A model generated the notes under the pieces. That model saw nothing but the letters and a program-made list of their open reading frames with translations, searched no databases and was not told where the DNA came from. A stretch of DNA of 64,000 nt from Nematostella vectensis (lineage: Eukaryota > Cnidaria > Anthozoa > Actiniaria > Edwardsiidae). The DNA is taken from NCBI RefSeq assembly GCF_932526225.1, contig NC_064044.1:8420801-8484800 (forward strand), given 5' to 3'. The number at the start of each line of letters is the position of its first letter. Position 1 is the first letter of the stretch. A program made the translations under genes and the position numbers. Below, one piece after another: positions 33,401 to 48,900 of the stretch.

Positions 33401-36400
33401 TGAAAAAGTCTAGGGGGAATGACGACTAAGACCAGACATTCGCCTTAATACCTCAGGTCCTTGTTTAACTTGTTAATCCAGCCAAAGATCGTCAAATTGA
33501 TTTTATGTATACAAAATCCTTGAACCCATGGCTCTCCTGCTATAAGGACTAACTAAATCACTCTTAATGTGATGCCAGCTAATGGAGCACCTTCACAGTC
33601 TTATGAAGTAAACCAATTAAAACCAAAGAGGATGCAAGACATGTATCGTGTGATTGATGTGAACTTCAATCAGCGCAACAAATTAATGCTGGAGTGCACT
33701 TCAGAGCGTAACAGAATTCTCCTAGTTTTGAAGTTCAAGTTAATACAACTGTGATTCACACCTGCTTTTGGTTAACTTTATTCAAACTTTGTGTTGGTGG
33801 GTGTCATCCCACTATAACACAATCTAGCAGATAAAGTTATACTTCTACTCTCTTTCTCATTTGATAATAATTACATTAATTGCAGACATGGTCATAGCTG
33901 ATCATAATCATTTCATGCCACTAATAGTCCCATCAATGCTTAAATGTGCCATATTTGCTATTCTATCCAGTCGACCCACCTTGCGCTGATGGATGCCCTC
34001 ATGACAGCTTACTCCTCACAGGTCATCACTGTTCAGCAAGTGGTACAGGCCGTCAGGTAAGCTAGGTTTCAAACAGTCTTTGTCTTTCCTTCCACTTTAG
34101 TGTCATTATGGAATCCTAGCAAAATACCAACTATGAGAAAGCATCCGCCTCCATTGTCTGATTTGGGAAAGTTAGTGTAAATATATTTTTATTGCATTTG
34201 AATTGAATTTAAAATGATATAAAAATGAATGAATGAAAGCAATGAAAAGGTGTGGCTGTCTAATGCCTTTTGGAGAGTTTTTATCAGCACTGCCAAAAAA
34301 TTGAAGATCCTTGGACACTTAATAATATAGATTGCAACAATGTAGCATACACAGGATGAGAAACATGAACTACGGATAAGAATATGACATAGCTGTGCTG
34401 AAAGGGATAAAGATAAATGCAAAATTGTATTTTAAACACCTCACATCAGCAGATAGAAAAGGATTGAAAATAGTACATCTAGGTTTTGGGACAGGCTGTA
34501 TGTTTCTACATTGCATAGCGTAAACCAACTAGATCCACTGCAAATCATTTATTTCGCTGCAAAGTGGGGTCCTTTCTATGATTGCACTTGGGTGAAGGAA
34601 ACAAGACAAATTTTCAATGGTTTGTAACACATTTTTACATTTTTTTATTATATTTTCTTTGCTACAAGTACTGTAAAGAAGCACCTTTAACCTACTCAAA
34701 GGCATAGCCTAACTAAAGCAAAATTTCGAGAGCGGCTAGAGGCGTCTGTTTCCGCCGGCTATCAAAGGCATGGATAACTCCTCTTTCAAAGGTGCTTTGC
34801 CTTGACATTCAGCGCTTTGTCCATCCCTAGGAGGTTTGCATCATTCAATGCATCACGAGAACTCCCGTTTGATCTGGAGGATGCGCTGCTGCTTTGGGTC
34901 AACAAAATCTGCACCACACTGAATGAGTCGCACCTTAAGCAGCAGAAGCAGCATGCCGAACAGCTGCTGCAGAACCAAGACAAGGCCAAAAGGTGAGGGG
35001 GTGAAGAAAGCAGGTTCAGAAACAGTTTGAGGATCAGAGTTTCACAGGTTAAAGAGGACTGAGTTAACTTTGTCAGTGTGGATACAGGCTGCTCATCATG
35101 AGTGAAATGTACTGTGTAAATACTGTCAATCAAGGTGTTGCCCTTCAGGCATCATTACAGAGGGGGGTGTACACAGGGGGGGTGCAAGGGTGTATGTGCA
35201 TCCCCCTGGGGCCAAAAAATGGGTCATTTCTTATTAAGGAGTCTTCAAATACTATGCCTTTTCTATATGATACTTAAGACTGCGCACCTCCCTACAGTTA
35301 GTCTATCCTTGGTATGCACCTGAGTTTATTTTATTTCTCACCACACTTTATTAACGGGAGGTGTGAGAAATGGGAACTCTAGCTTATTTTATTGTATTTT
35401 AGTTTAGTTTAGTTTATTTTATTTAAGATTATTTTAATAGCTTTGCTAGTTATGCACAGATACACAAAAAATACATCAATAAAGATAAGATAGAAATGTT
35501 AATCTTGTCGAAGAAGACAAATATTTCAGTTCCCAAATGTAGAGGGCCATGAATTTTACACCCCTGAAAAAAAATCCCAAGTTGACTGACCCTTGAACAC
35601 GGGTCCTCTAGCATGAGAAGCGAAGCATGTGCCACTGAGCCATTGCAGCTCTTTCAAGCTTTTGTTCGGTTTTACAGGTTCAGGTTCCGTCGCGACCAGC
35701 TCCAGCCCAAGATTCAGTCGTTATTCCCTGTGATTGACGATCTGTTGAAAGACCTGAGTGATGGCCAGTGCCTCTTAGCGATCATCATGTTCTACCATCC
35801 AGATGCCATTAAGTTTGAGGGTGGGTCCTGTTTTATTTGCTTTTTGCTATTTGTAGGGGCCAGCTATCCAACTACTGTATACCCTTGTGCCAGAGGCTAC
35901 AGGGCGTAGCAGGGGGGTGGGCACGGGGGGCATATCAAGGGAATTTAGCCAAAAATTGTCGTTTTTCCCAGACGCGGCCACTTCCATATAAGGAAACTAA
36001 TATATTCCTTATTTGGAAAACCTGCACGATTCGTGTCATTATTAGGGCTGCCGTACCGCAGGTGCTTCGGAAACCTCGTGAATTGTATTTAGAAGATAAA
36101 AACAGGGACTCTGACCATCTTTAGTCAATGGAGAAAGCTTCTGAAAAGAAACTAAAATTCCTCGGTACCAGAGCCCTAAAACGATAACGGTTTTTTTCAT
36201 ATGCATGCCCCCCCCCCCCCCCACAATATTGAAAAAAATATATAAGGAGATGACCAGTTGGGGCGTGGCTGTATCCCCCCACCCCCAATGCTTTCTTAAT
36301 GTGTCTGTATTGTGCACTCGCAATCTTATTTGTGGCCTCCTACGGCTCCAGGCCAGGCACCAAGGCGAGCAGGAAGATTCTCGCGCATACCGATGTTTTG

Positions 36401-36969
36401 TCTAGTGTTTCTCTGTCTCCTCAAGATTTAGGCGTGAGATAACCTCAGGAACATGGGATACTATTCAACCAAACCTACCCCGTGGTTACAAAAAGACCTC
36501 AGGGATTAGGTTGTTGGGCTAGAAATATTGATTGGTCGTTTGTAGTATGAGATGGACAAAGGCGTTTGCCTAAGTGAGTCGGTAAAAAAACATACAACGA
36601 GAACAAAATCAAGTCCGTTTAAAGATGTCGACATCTCTCGATGTTCAGTATTATTGTTAAGAATTCTACGTTTTCCCTCCTTAAGAAATGTCTACCCTAA
36701 CATCGGCTACACCCTTTTTCTATACACATTTCGGCAGCGGCAAACATTTGCTTATAACATCCTTCACACTGTCTTTTTATTACTCCAGATATCCACTTTG
36801 GCCGCGAGTTAAGCACGGATCAAATGGTGCACAACGTGGAGCTGTTCCGGTCCCGGTGCAGTCAGCACATCTGCACCTCCGCACTTGTCCTCACTCTGGA
36901 AGATATCTTGTATTCCTCGCAAGCCATGAAGCCCAACCTTATAGCGCTCCTCGCAGAGATCTTCCACAG
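30492..36969 (+). CDS. CAMSAP: CAMSAP N-terminal CH-domain exons (1-7)
   Basis: Seven exons encode about 326 residues collinear with the N-terminus of vertebrate CAMSAPs. Exon 2 (32691-32798; AKFCASLYWLVF) matches the AKIACSLAWLL segment. Exon 3 carries the 'vvnLLxxaElY'-like FLVNGEVYGKVCDAI and the HWAVIQTLSRHGFYV segment. Exons 4-5 carry HLALMDALMTAY and FDLEDALLLWVNKI. Exon 6 carries the LLKDLSDGQCLLAIIMFYHPD core and exon 7 ALVLTLEDILYSSQAMKPN. In vertebrate CAMSAPs this CH-type region is not the main minus-end binder. Intron 6 holds a repeat at 35900-36345. Confidence 0.9.
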
Positions 36970-39900
36970 GTAAACCACTCACCTAGGATAGTGCTTTTCT
37001 GTGAATATTCTGAGACCCAGGTAACCCTCTGGGATAGTTACCTATCACCTGTCCGCCTCGTGCCTGGTGGCGCATAGGGCCTCTGGGATAATGCTTTACC
37101 CTTAAGCACCCTCGGGGACCCAGGTAAGGCCATCCAGTGTTTTCCTTTTTTTTTTTTGGATGATCGAGAACCAAGAGCGCTGGGGCCTTCTGAAGTTAGG
37201 AGGACGTAAAAAAGGATAAAATTATACTTTTCTTTTCTCTTGCCCGCTCATTTTCGGCCCCACTTGTCTGTGACGCCCCGGGTACCAGTAAACATCATAT
37301 AAAAAATGTATCTGCAGTCAATGGCAAATTTGACTAGGCCTCTTTGTGTTCGTATGAGGGCTTACCACATTCCTTTTTTTTTTTTCAGATGTGAAATCGA
37401 TACAAATACTGTCCGCGAAGAGAAAAAGAAGCGCTGTCGCAGCGCCTCGGGAGTACTGGAGGAAACCGACCACACCCCTTCCTACGAACCACGCCCAAGC
37501 GCCCGTAGCTCCAGCGCACCCATGCTGGCATCCGACATTATTTCCGCAGCCTCGCCCGCTCTGGGCAAACGGCTCATGGACCTATCAAAAGCAAAGGCAC
37601 AGCGCTCGTCATCAATACCTGAAAGACTTTCGACCCATCAGGACCCCGGCGTGGATGAGGGGAAATCCCGCAGCGAAACGGAGCTCAACTCCGCACGAAA
37701 GAACTCGTCTGGTTCACCCTTTCAGCTTGATTTCACGGCCCGGTACGAGACACGGGAGTCGGATAACAAGGATGAAGGGGGGTTCAGCGACGCGCAGAAC
37801 CCCTTCAGCGGGATCTTCCAGAAGCCGGTGCTGGCGCGGGAGGGGAGGAAGCACAGTGCGCCGAGTGTGCTGGCGGCGGGCGGGAGCCCTAGGGTGAAGC
37901 CCCGGGGGGTGGAGCCCCGCCTTACCCGCAGACCCAAGCAGAAGCAGCGGACGCTGGCTCTGGAAGATTGGGAGATGGGGGAAGACGATGGAGGTGAGGA
38001 GCGAGGAGGGAGAAGGGAGGATCGGCTGTGGCGTTGGCGGTCGAAATAACAACACAGGGGCGGTTTTCTTGTAATGGGGGAAGGGGTGGTAATGGGGGGG
38101 GGCTAAGTTATAAATGGAGCGGGGTACATTTACAGATTTTGGCTGTCACATATCTCCTGACAGTGGAAGGAGGGCAACAGCCTAGCCCCAAAACAAACAA
38201 ACAAATACACCTTAAAAGAACATTAATGTACTGGTTGGAATTGGAACTATGCGACTTTGTCTGTTAAGAAATAAATGAGAACCATATAAAAGGTGACAAT
38301 AAGATGACTGCATTGTGGTTTGACCCCAAAATCGTTTTTCTTTTCTTATCCTTTTGAGAGTTTAAGCATAAAAGCACAAACAGTGAATCATGTGTTATAT
38401 CAACGTGTTATAGTTTATTCATATAACTAGTCTTGCGATAATGTCATTTACTCAATTCCTTGCATATCACGACTGTTAAACTAAAAGTCCCACAGCTAAT
38501 AGAATATAAAACATAACATTGGCTCTATTAAACATTTATATATTGCCTTTTAACCTCCATAATCGGGATAAACTTTTATGCATCTCCACTCTCTCTATAA
38601 ACGCGAGACTTCTCCCAGCTCATGTATTATTAATAGAGTACCGAATTCTGCAATATTTACATTCGTGAATTGGGAGCATGGCGCAGAGCCGGGGATACAT
38701 GGCGACTAGGCTTGACTGGGCGCCGGCTTCTCAACATTATGATATTGGTGAGATTCTACCCAAAATTGCTAAAATATTTCGCTGTTTTTTAGAGGTTTAG
38801 CTTTTCAACATGAATCCTCTGTCTCAGTTTGTCCCGTAAACCGTTCAACAAACGTACATGTTCTTAGAATTCTTCCACATTTGGAATATATATTATTCTA
38901 TCCGTGAGAGCTTCGCTGCTATAATTTTATTCAAATCTGTCCCTGTGCCACATTTTTTTACTTAGGTGTTTGTATTTTTTTTTTCGCTTTCCTTGTTTTT
39001 TTTTCCATTTTGCATATTTTGAAATGACATCAGGAATATAATTTGACACTCATGAAATTACACCGCGCTCATAATAATTCAGTTTCAACTGTAATTTCTG
39101 AATAATTACCAGTATTGGATTGAATTTATTTTTTATGCTTCTTCTATGCGTTACCCGTCTTGTTTATAACTAGTATTTCTCATCTAAATTTGTCAGTTGC
39201 ACACATCAGACTTTCTCATGCAAGCAGCTCATTAAACTGCCACAAGTGCTAGGCCCTGGTGTGCATGGGATGTAAATGGCATACGGGTCTTTTCGATTGC
39301 TCTCTCCCTAATCGAACCATCGTTAAAAGAATCTTTTATAGATATAGATATTAACTTTTATAGTGACCCTTAAACTGTTGTGATTGCATTCTCTCGAGTG
39401 TGTCCGACATTTATTCCTCGATTAATTTTTTGAGTATTCTTTACTTTGGTTGGTCCCCGAAGCCCTCTCCAAATTTTGTAACCTACCTTAAGATGTGTAA
39501 AGTGAAATTATATAAAACCTTTAAAATCTTTTAAATTAATAAACTCCATTGCAGATGACAGCGTGCTTCAGAGATTCCTAAAAGGTATGCGAACTTCCTG
39601 TGAAATAAACCTACTATAAATTGATTATAAAACAGTTAATCCGATTACAATATTTTAACAAGATTGTATCTTCACTGCATACAGTTGAATTCAACTAAAA
39701 TCAGTTATAAACTAAGTCTATTCAATGCAAATGTATACAAATGATTCAAGTCTATTGTTTCATCATCATTTGCATTGAATACGGCTCATGGATAATACGA
39801 CACTTTTATCAGGAGCGGTTGTTCCTTTAATTAAAGCTTCGCAAAGGTGACTATTGCTAATTAACGCTTATTATCAATATGCTAGGAAAAATGCCGTTCT

Positions 39901-42900
39901 TTTCATGTGCCGTTGCAAATGCATGCAGATCAACATAGAAAATCGAACTGCAAGGCACATTTTAAGTCGACTTGCCTACGTCTTAGCCATGAATTACACA
40001 CTACGACTTTCGCAGCCGAACGTCGTAGCGGAGTCGTAAGTTGTTTTACACTCTGCGACCCGAGTTGTAGACGTGTTGCGGGCAAGTCACATACGACTAA
40101 ATCGCGCCGTCTAATCCAACCTTTAAGAAACCTCTAAAGGATCCCGCATACCTTCCCGTATTTCGTTTCAGAGGTGCACTTGACGGATCTGCACCGTTCC
40201 CAATCCCTCACGGGCCTGGATAAGAACGAGGCTGAACCGCGACGGTCGTTCCACGCATGGCAAGAGAACAGCTCATCGGACACTAACCTCGCCGCCACTG
40301 CGGGCAAGGGCACCAACATCTCGCTGGACTTCAAGTAAGTCTCTGCCAGCCGCCATTTTGTCTTTCTAGCAAAAACACCAAGTGTGCGAAAGCACCCATT
40401 TCCATCGGCATCGAAATTGGGAAATTGAGATCAAACAATTTGTCGTTCATTTTGCATAAGAACGAAAACGCTGACAAGGGCTCTTTCACGAGGTCTTGGA
40501 CACCCAAGACATACATAACGTGCCTCGCGCTAATCAAACTTTTAAAGAAGGACAGATATGTGCTGATATTTTATTTTGTACTCTTCATATAAGACTTTAC
40601 AGTCAACTTAAAAAAGGACTGCTTCACACAGTTTATATAGATGGACCATAGACCACAGCAGTTATTTTAGCTCCCCAAAGACAATTGTGTGATGACGGTA
40701 CCTCCGACACGACGTTCTTATCCGAGGGGGATTCACATTCCTTTCTGTACAGATGGCATTATTTTGCACCTTAAACAAAATCCCGAACTACTGGAGGGAA
40801 CCCGGGCCCTCTTGCAGTCGAAGCGAGGCCTGTGCCATTTAGCTATCACGGCTCTCTTGTGTGAGATCTGGAAGCTTTTTTCAGAAACTGTGTCTTGGTA
40901 TTTGTTTAAAACCCCACCTTCTTATCGTGACTTCCCCTCACCTTTTTTTTTTTATTCAGGGCACCTCGGAGGCAAGCAGATGGTCACGGCATGCGTGGTG
41001 GCGTGACAGCAGTGGGAAAGCCACGGGACGACTTCATGTCTCAGGACAGCCTGTACTCGTGCAGTCCAAAGTCCACGGACAGCCTCAATATGAAGCCTAC
41101 CGTAGCACCACGTGCCAAGGACAGCTCCAGCAGCTCGGGTGAGTTTCACTTGGAGGTTACCAAGCCTGCGCATGTTTACTAAGTAGGAGACCACTGACCA
41201 ATGGTAACCCATTGAATGCACCTCTGCTGCACTTCCCATTTTGTCTGGTCATGTGAATACTGGTTTTATGTTTTTAAATGGCCTTAATGCCACTGAAGCT
41301 TTGAATATATATAATATCTCATTATTTTGGAAAATATTATCGAATGATCATTTTATTCCTAAGTAATAATATTTCTACACAATACTGCATAGTCTTTAAT
41401 GGCTTGTTCTCCAAATAGTAGCTGATCTCTCTATCAAAATTATCCCCTACGATAACTGTGTTGTTCTGACGTTGCCAGAGCCTTGGAATATTTAGAATAT
41501 CCCTTGTTTTATTCGATATGTTCCATTTTCAAGCCATAAAAATCATTTATCATGAGGACGGTGAAGAATTCCCCTTTGTTATTATAGCCTCAATTTGCTC
41601 CGCTCTCAATCTACCTAATATATCTAACTTCCTAGGAGTCGCCGATAGCGTAAGAAGTGAGGCATCAGCACGAGAGCTTCACGAATTCGAAGAAGAAGAA
41701 GCAAGGATCCTCGCCCGAGGCAGCGCTAGCTCTGAGGAAATCCGCGAAAGCAGGGTAAACCCCGCATTTGACGTCACGGACGAGGATGTGCTAAATGCAA
41801 GCGTAAGCAGCGAGGACATGAATCGGTTCCGCATGGAAGTCATGCAAAGATTAACCCAGGATAAGATACGGGACATCGAGCATGAGCGTCAGCAGCAAGC
41901 CTTGAGGAACTCCATAGAGGAAGACTGCGCAAGGGCTAACCTACGCGAGGAGAATCCCCCCGTTGGGGAGGGAGTTGGGGTCAGTGATAGCCACGGTGGC
42001 GTTGTTGAGGACGAGGAGCTATTATCACCCATTACTGAAACAACGGAACCTGAGCATTCAATGAATTACGTACTTGGTACCGATTCGTCCCCACCCTCCC
42101 ATCCCTCTACTGCTCCCAGTAGTCCGTTGTCCCCCCTGGACGTGGCCCCGTTCACGCCAATGTTTTTCATGACGTCACCTGCGAACACAATAGAAAAGAA
42201 AAAGTACAAAACGCGCGCAGAAAAGGGGCAGAGCCTATTGGGCGAAGACCTGCCCCCCGGGGGGAGGGGAGAGGAGCCCATGCCCTCAGTCACCCCACGT
42301 AAGGTTATCATTAAACGCGAGAAGAGCGGTTCTACGCGCAGCGCGTCCTTCGAGCAATTGATCCGAGGCAGCTACACGGTGGATCAAATGTCCGCCGCGG
42401 CCGCAACGGCTGCTGGGATACCTGTCATTGATAGTGAAATGACTCCTGGATCACGTGGCAATAGCACCCTTGTGGAAAGCCCACAGACCAGAGGTGCCAC
42501 GTCGGACTCAGGCAAGGAACCTAATGCGACCAGCCAAACTGGCACCGGGGATGTAAGGATCCCTCCGAGGCCCGCTAGGGACATCCCGGATTCACTGGAA
42601 AATAGTCCCCCGTCGCCCGGTATTCACTCACGCATCAGCCAATCACGAAAGCCCACTGCTTCTCAGGCGGGCGACGATATTGTTATCTTTGACCGGAAGT
42701 CGACATCTGATCACGATATTGATCGACATGTGTCACGTGATGTCCAAGTCGAGGTACGTGATGCATATGCTCATGACTTGAGTGACCACAGCAAGCGTGA
42801 CGCCCCTTTGCGTGACAATGACGAACAATTCCGGACGTACTCTCGAAAAAAGCAGCACGCATCGCTAGAATCCTCCATTGAGGCGCCTTGTTCGCCACGC

Positions 42901-45900
42901 AGCGCCAGCAAACCAGTGATCAGCGGAGAAATGAACGGCGGACCACGTGCCTCGCACGTGATTGAGGAGACGGAAGAGGGGCAATTCGATGATGACGGAG
43001 TAGAGGACCAACTGTCAGGGAGGGTCGAGGGCGTGGAGTCGTCATCTCATCGCCATGGTGATCAGGTCGACGCACGATTCGTCCGCAGTCAATTCGGCGA
43101 CGAGGACCGCACAAACAATTCTGCGCGCTTTGCCACGTTTAATAAACAGACTCGACCCCAAAGCATAGCTAGCCCGAGACATCATGGCTCTTCTAGTCCT
43201 CTTAATGGGTTTGATTCTGGGCATATCGCAGCCATGTCTGAACAATTTGGGGAATATAATAGGCAAGACCGGCCTCATAGTTATGCTAGCCCTAGACATG
43301 ATGCTCCAGCTAGCCCAAGTGGGAGGAACGCGGAGCTGGGTAGATTTGCAACATTTAGGAAGCAAGGCGAAACTCCCGGAGAGTCCAGAGGATTCAGTCA
43401 ACACAAGGGGGGACATCCTGGTGGCTTTAAGAGTGGATCTGTCGAACCAGATCAACAGGTTTTAGCCCCTGGCCCATCGAGTCCGCGGTCAGCACAGCCG
43501 AGTGGCCGATCTCCAGAAGAGCCGAACTCTAGTCTCGGAAGGTTTGCGACTTTTCGTAAGCCCCCCGAAGTCCAGCGTTTCTCGATTCCTCAGTATTACG
43601 AGAATTGCGCAACAAATGGAGCCTTAGAACATCCGGGTTACTCCACCGAGGGCGCAGCTCACCGGCACAGCACACTAGGGTTTGAAAGACAACATGTCAA
43701 TCAAACTGGAAATCCTCAGGTTAGTCCACCTAGGCAGAGTTACTATGGTAACACAGGGCCTCACTCAAACACACACGAGCTGCGAATCAGCGCAAACGAA
43801 GCAAATCAAAACGACGATCTGCCTGAGGAACCGAGGCCTAAGTCACAGGCTTTCACGGTCGATATAGCCACAGGGGAACTGGTGGAAATAAACTCTAGTA
43901 GCGAGATGGCGTCACCACGATCCCCGGGTACTTCTGTAGCTAGGTCGAGGACATTCCGAAAGCGGCCCGAGGGTAAAGTATTTGAGACTGAATTTGCCAT
44001 TGTATCTGACCAGGAGGGAGTGATGAGCCCGCGGGATGGTGACGGTGGCTCAGCAGTTACTATGCGCGCGGCTCATGCAGGCAGGATTAGCTGGTCCGAT
44101 TCTGCTTCGGATGGATCAACCGCTGGTCTCCATGATGCTTTCGATAAAAAGGTATAGTGGAACTTTCACATAACGACGGACTATTAAAGAATGTCGACCA
44201 ACTCCTTTGTTACTGTTTATAATTGAAAATACAAATATTTGCAAGTTAAATTCAAAATGACCATCCATGATTGAAATCTGATACCTTATTAATGATATTT
44301 GATTGAAAATTTCTCAGTCACTTGTTTGAATTAGCAGATGGAAATAGATACTATGTGTGACTCGGCATTGAACGGGAGAACAAAATGGCGGCGTGATTGG
44401 CCTTCTTTGCATTTTATTTTAACAAAAAAAATTTCCATCAAACGGACACATACATCCATACAACAGATTTTTATTGTTTGTGTTTATTTAAAAAAAAATT
44501 GTATTTTAATTCTACAGTCTCAATCACGTGATCAGCTAGTGCCCAGCCCCTCCAATCGCAAAAGTCCCGGTTCAAGTCCTGGAGCCCGCATTAGCTGGGT
44601 GACAGCGGCAAAGAGCGGATTTAGCGGTCAGGTGGTGTTGAATGACAGAGGTTAGCTCCCCACTTCCCCCCCCCCTATGGAAACGCTTCCCTGTTCATTG
44701 TCTCTCTACCTACCCCTCCCTTGTCATTATCCCCTCACATGGTGTAACTGCATCCAAGGACTTAGCATTTTCTAATACCCGTACACATCCTACCATTCAT
44801 ATTTCAGAACCTCACCCCATAACCGACACCCAGCTTTCTTAACGTTGATTTGTTGTTTGATCAGTTTGCTTGGAGTGGATGAGAGAAGCTTTGGGGCCTC
44901 TTATTTGTTTAAGTAATGCTCCTTGTAAGGACTAGGCAACCCAACGGCAAATGCACGCTGGCATGTCAAAAATGCCTTTGTTTATTCTAGAAATTTGATT
45001 GGCCAAGACAAAACATTATAGCATAAGATACATATAACACAACATGATTCATAATATTTTGGTTATAGGGTTAATTGCTATGTCTGATCCATCTTTCAGG
45101 TAAATTTTATGTGGGGAACCTTGTAAATATAAGAGAACAGCTATTGTTCTGGCTTCTTCTGATTGGTTCACCACATAAAATCATTTGAAAGGTATATAGC
45201 AAAGGACATGTTTCACGCAATTTCTTCCAAATCTTACTATCTTCTATATGTCCCGCATGCATGTTTGGTATAAAAAAGATCCTATGTGGGAAAGCTATAA
45301 TAAAGCTTTTTGCCGCAGGACAATGGGACTTTGCCTAGTTCTTACACGGAGCATTACTTAACTGTGATAACTCACACATTCATTGAAGCTCCTAATGTAG
45401 CTTATCATGTCTGCCAGTCAACCCTTCCCAAGGACCCCTCCCCTCCACACACACAATAACCACTACCCCCACCGCCCTCTTCTCCATAACCCGGTATTCT
45501 TTGTTGGACTCATCCCAATACCGATCCTCACATCTGTCGGTCAACCCTACCCAACAGCCCTCCCCCTCTCCCCACACAATCACATCCCACCCACCCTCTT
45601 CCTCCAACACCATCACCCATTCTGTTCATTCATCTCTATGTTCTCACATCCTATCCTTATTAGCCTTTCCGCCGGCTTTTAGCACTGCGACCATCACATG
45701 TTTTAATTTCACAGATTGATATTGTTTTTGCACCTGTTCCGAGCAAAGTGCGCCTCCATTTTTTAACGATAGCACAGTCATTTCTTCCACTTTTCCAAAC
45801 AATGCTATCGCTGCTAAGACAGCCCGTTACTGACTATCACCGTTTAGTGTGCGTTTTGGCTGATTTTGCGGTAGTTCTACTTTTCGTATCTCGGCATATC

Positions 45901-48900
45901 CGCTGCCCGCGGGTTCACTTAGTGCATTAGACGCACACGACAGCGTCTCCTGTTTTCTCTGGGATACATAAGACGACAATAAGTTAACTCCGCGCCCGCT
46001 TTTAATAATATTTTTATCCTCCTTGTGTCAGAAGTGATTATAGTGCTTAAAATTTTATATTCTTTCACACGAGCTGCTGTCTCTGTGAAAATAGCACACT
46101 GGCCTCAAAGATTTGTGGAGGATTTTTTTTTTTTACTAGAGTTCAGAGCTGCTTCGTTGTCTTCGGTGCCTCGGTTTGCGTTCTTTTTTCAACACACTCC
46201 GTACTTACAGGAAATAGTCCTTGGTTCTACTTATGGCTTCAGCTTTGATTCAAAGCCGCAAAAACCCCATGCTTCTGTTACAAAGACAGCGGGTTTATTG
46301 AGGATGAAGCTCGTATATTTATATTAATCTCCTTTGATCCCGTTGTCCCGCGGGTCTCCCGCAAGTGACTCGATCGAACGGTTGGTCGCGAATGTAGTGT
46401 AATGAGTCACGAGCGGATGTCAATAAAATGTGGCCAAGAGAGAGGCGAACACGCACTTTATGCCAACATCCTCCTGCACTTGGACCGTATAGGTGAGTTA
46501 TTTATCCTTCTAGCTTTCCTATCTGTTTTTTAATCAATAATTTAATCGCATTTTGGGTGGCTATTCTTGTTTATAGTACAATATATTAGAAATGCACGTC
46601 TCCGCTCTGACCATGGAAAATTAGCATTTTTACGAGGCTGCTCTTGTCTCATCCAACAAGAATAATATTTCACGATATTAGAAATGCATGGTCGAGTTAT
46701 TTAGTGAAAACCTCGTTTGGAGACTGCAAGGCTTGGAAACCAAATCAAATTCAAGAGCAAAAGCAATGGGCATCGAAGAGCAGGATCAGCTGAATTTATA
46801 AAATACTGTTGTTAGGTTGTAGTATCTTAGCGCGAAGATGTGATGTAAGTACTGTATGGCGTCCCCCATTTATAATACTAGCTGCCATAAACAGCTATGA
46901 TCTTAGCGAATACTGATGAGAAATTAACAGTAAATCGATGAAATATGTAGCGACGTTTCAAGCCCGAATTGAAATTCCGAGTGAGTATTTTTTTATTCGC
47001 ACAGACGATATGTTCGACTTCTTGCATTTTTACTTCAGTAAATTTGCCACCTCACGCCTTTAAACCAAATAAAGCCAACTACTTTTGTAGTGCGAATATC
47101 TACCATGTTGTTAATCGAGTGCAAAGATTTTGACACAGAAGAATATGGAAAGACAGAAGCATAATTTATCTAGAAGCTAAGACTATTTTGTTGTTTACAT
47201 CGATTAGTGCACGGGGATCTGTCGCAATCTGTCGGGCCTGCTCTCACTGTTTACACTCAATATATATCCAAATGTTTCGATCCCTAGGTAAACGATGTAT
47301 GCCCAGCGATTTCTTTTAATTGTGGCATTGCATGCCTTGTGTTTTATCGGTATTCTACGAATTGGTGATATTTTATCTGAAAAATTGATCAGCATAGACC
47401 ACCACCTTATTCGATTCCACTTCCGGTAAAAAATATCTTGTGAGTTTATTGAATTTTTATAGCGATTAGTCTCGGGGCAATAGGGGTTAAAGTTTTGTTA
47501 TCTCACATACATTTTTCTGGTTTCGTGCAGCAATTCCAGTGGTATTGCTCGATGGACGAATAATATAATTTTAGTGACCGTGTAACGAACATGACCTGAC
47601 CTTATGCAAATCAAAGTCTTATATTTAATCTTCTTTTGCCATTGATTTAATTCTTGTGCTTTCACTGTCTTTATATGCATTCTTCATTAAAAAAACAAAC
47701 ATAAATGGAATTGTAAATACCACATTACACTTTATGATTAATGTTGTTTTATTTTTCAGAATTTAACTTGAAGATACTGTTGCTCTCATGTGTAAGACTG
47801 CTGACCACTACCTCCAGCTCTGCCAATGAAAATCTTCGATATCCATTGAAGATGATAGTTCTGTTGAAATATTCAAGAATTTTCAAAGATTATAGTGTAT
47901 TTAAAGAATGTTATAGACTTAATATCCAAATAAGTTGGCAATGGCTGATGATGGCGAAGGGCCAAGTAATTGGCGATCACGCTTACGCCATGTGAAAACA
48001 TCATGGAACAATGACAATGAATTGCAGAATGGAGAACAGTCAGAGGAAAAAGAAAATCTGGAACAAAACTCTTACACAGGAAATGTAGCACATGGTAACG
48101 CAATCAACTTGGTCAGTGATGGTCCAACTTCCTTTGTGGCAGATGTAAGACCCTTATCAAGTGATGTTAATGTCAGTGATGAAAGTAGAGCACGTGGTCA
48201 CATAATCTACTCAGTCAGTGACGGTATTGCAACTTCCTCTCTAACATATGCAAGACTATTACCAGGTGACAGTCACGTCAGTGATAAAAATGAAGCACAT
48301 GGTCACACAATCTACTCAGTCAGTGATGGTCACAAGACACCAATCATAGGCGACAATCATGCAATACTTGATGTGGATGAAGGTCACGCTGTGGTTACTA
48401 TAGGTGACAGGCACCCAGTACAGACAGGGGCTGGTAGTTATACCACCAGTCCTGAGAGTTCCACACATGAAACTAAAACTACATCACCGTTGAAAGAGAA
48501 AATTGCTGGGGATAATGTGGACAGTGCAGATGGGTATTGTGATGTGCATGGATATAGTCTTTCGTGCTCAGATGTACCAACTATAGATAAAGATAACATC
48601 TCTAAAGATCCATTACAAAGTCATATGGTGACTGATACTGCTGAAAAGAGTAGATTGATGCCGTCTGGGCTTAATCTTGTAACGGAAAGAGAGACTTCTT
48701 TTCATCATGATTTTGAAGTCAATGACGATTTCCTTCCTGGTAGCCAGAAACCATTTAATGTGCAAGACAAAATCAATAATGAAAACAACATCCCTGACAC
48801 AATCTCTAGACAAAACCTTGGTGGTTTAAACACTCCTACTTATGTCTTAGATGGTGGTAAAAACATTTCTGAGAATGACTTTAGTAGAAATCATATCCCT

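Noticed and set aside
47741..47995. 84-codon frame overlapping the giant ORF start
   Set aside because: Not conserved in character; if transcribed it would be an upstream overlapping ORF, mentioned only as an alternative for the 46402 exon.
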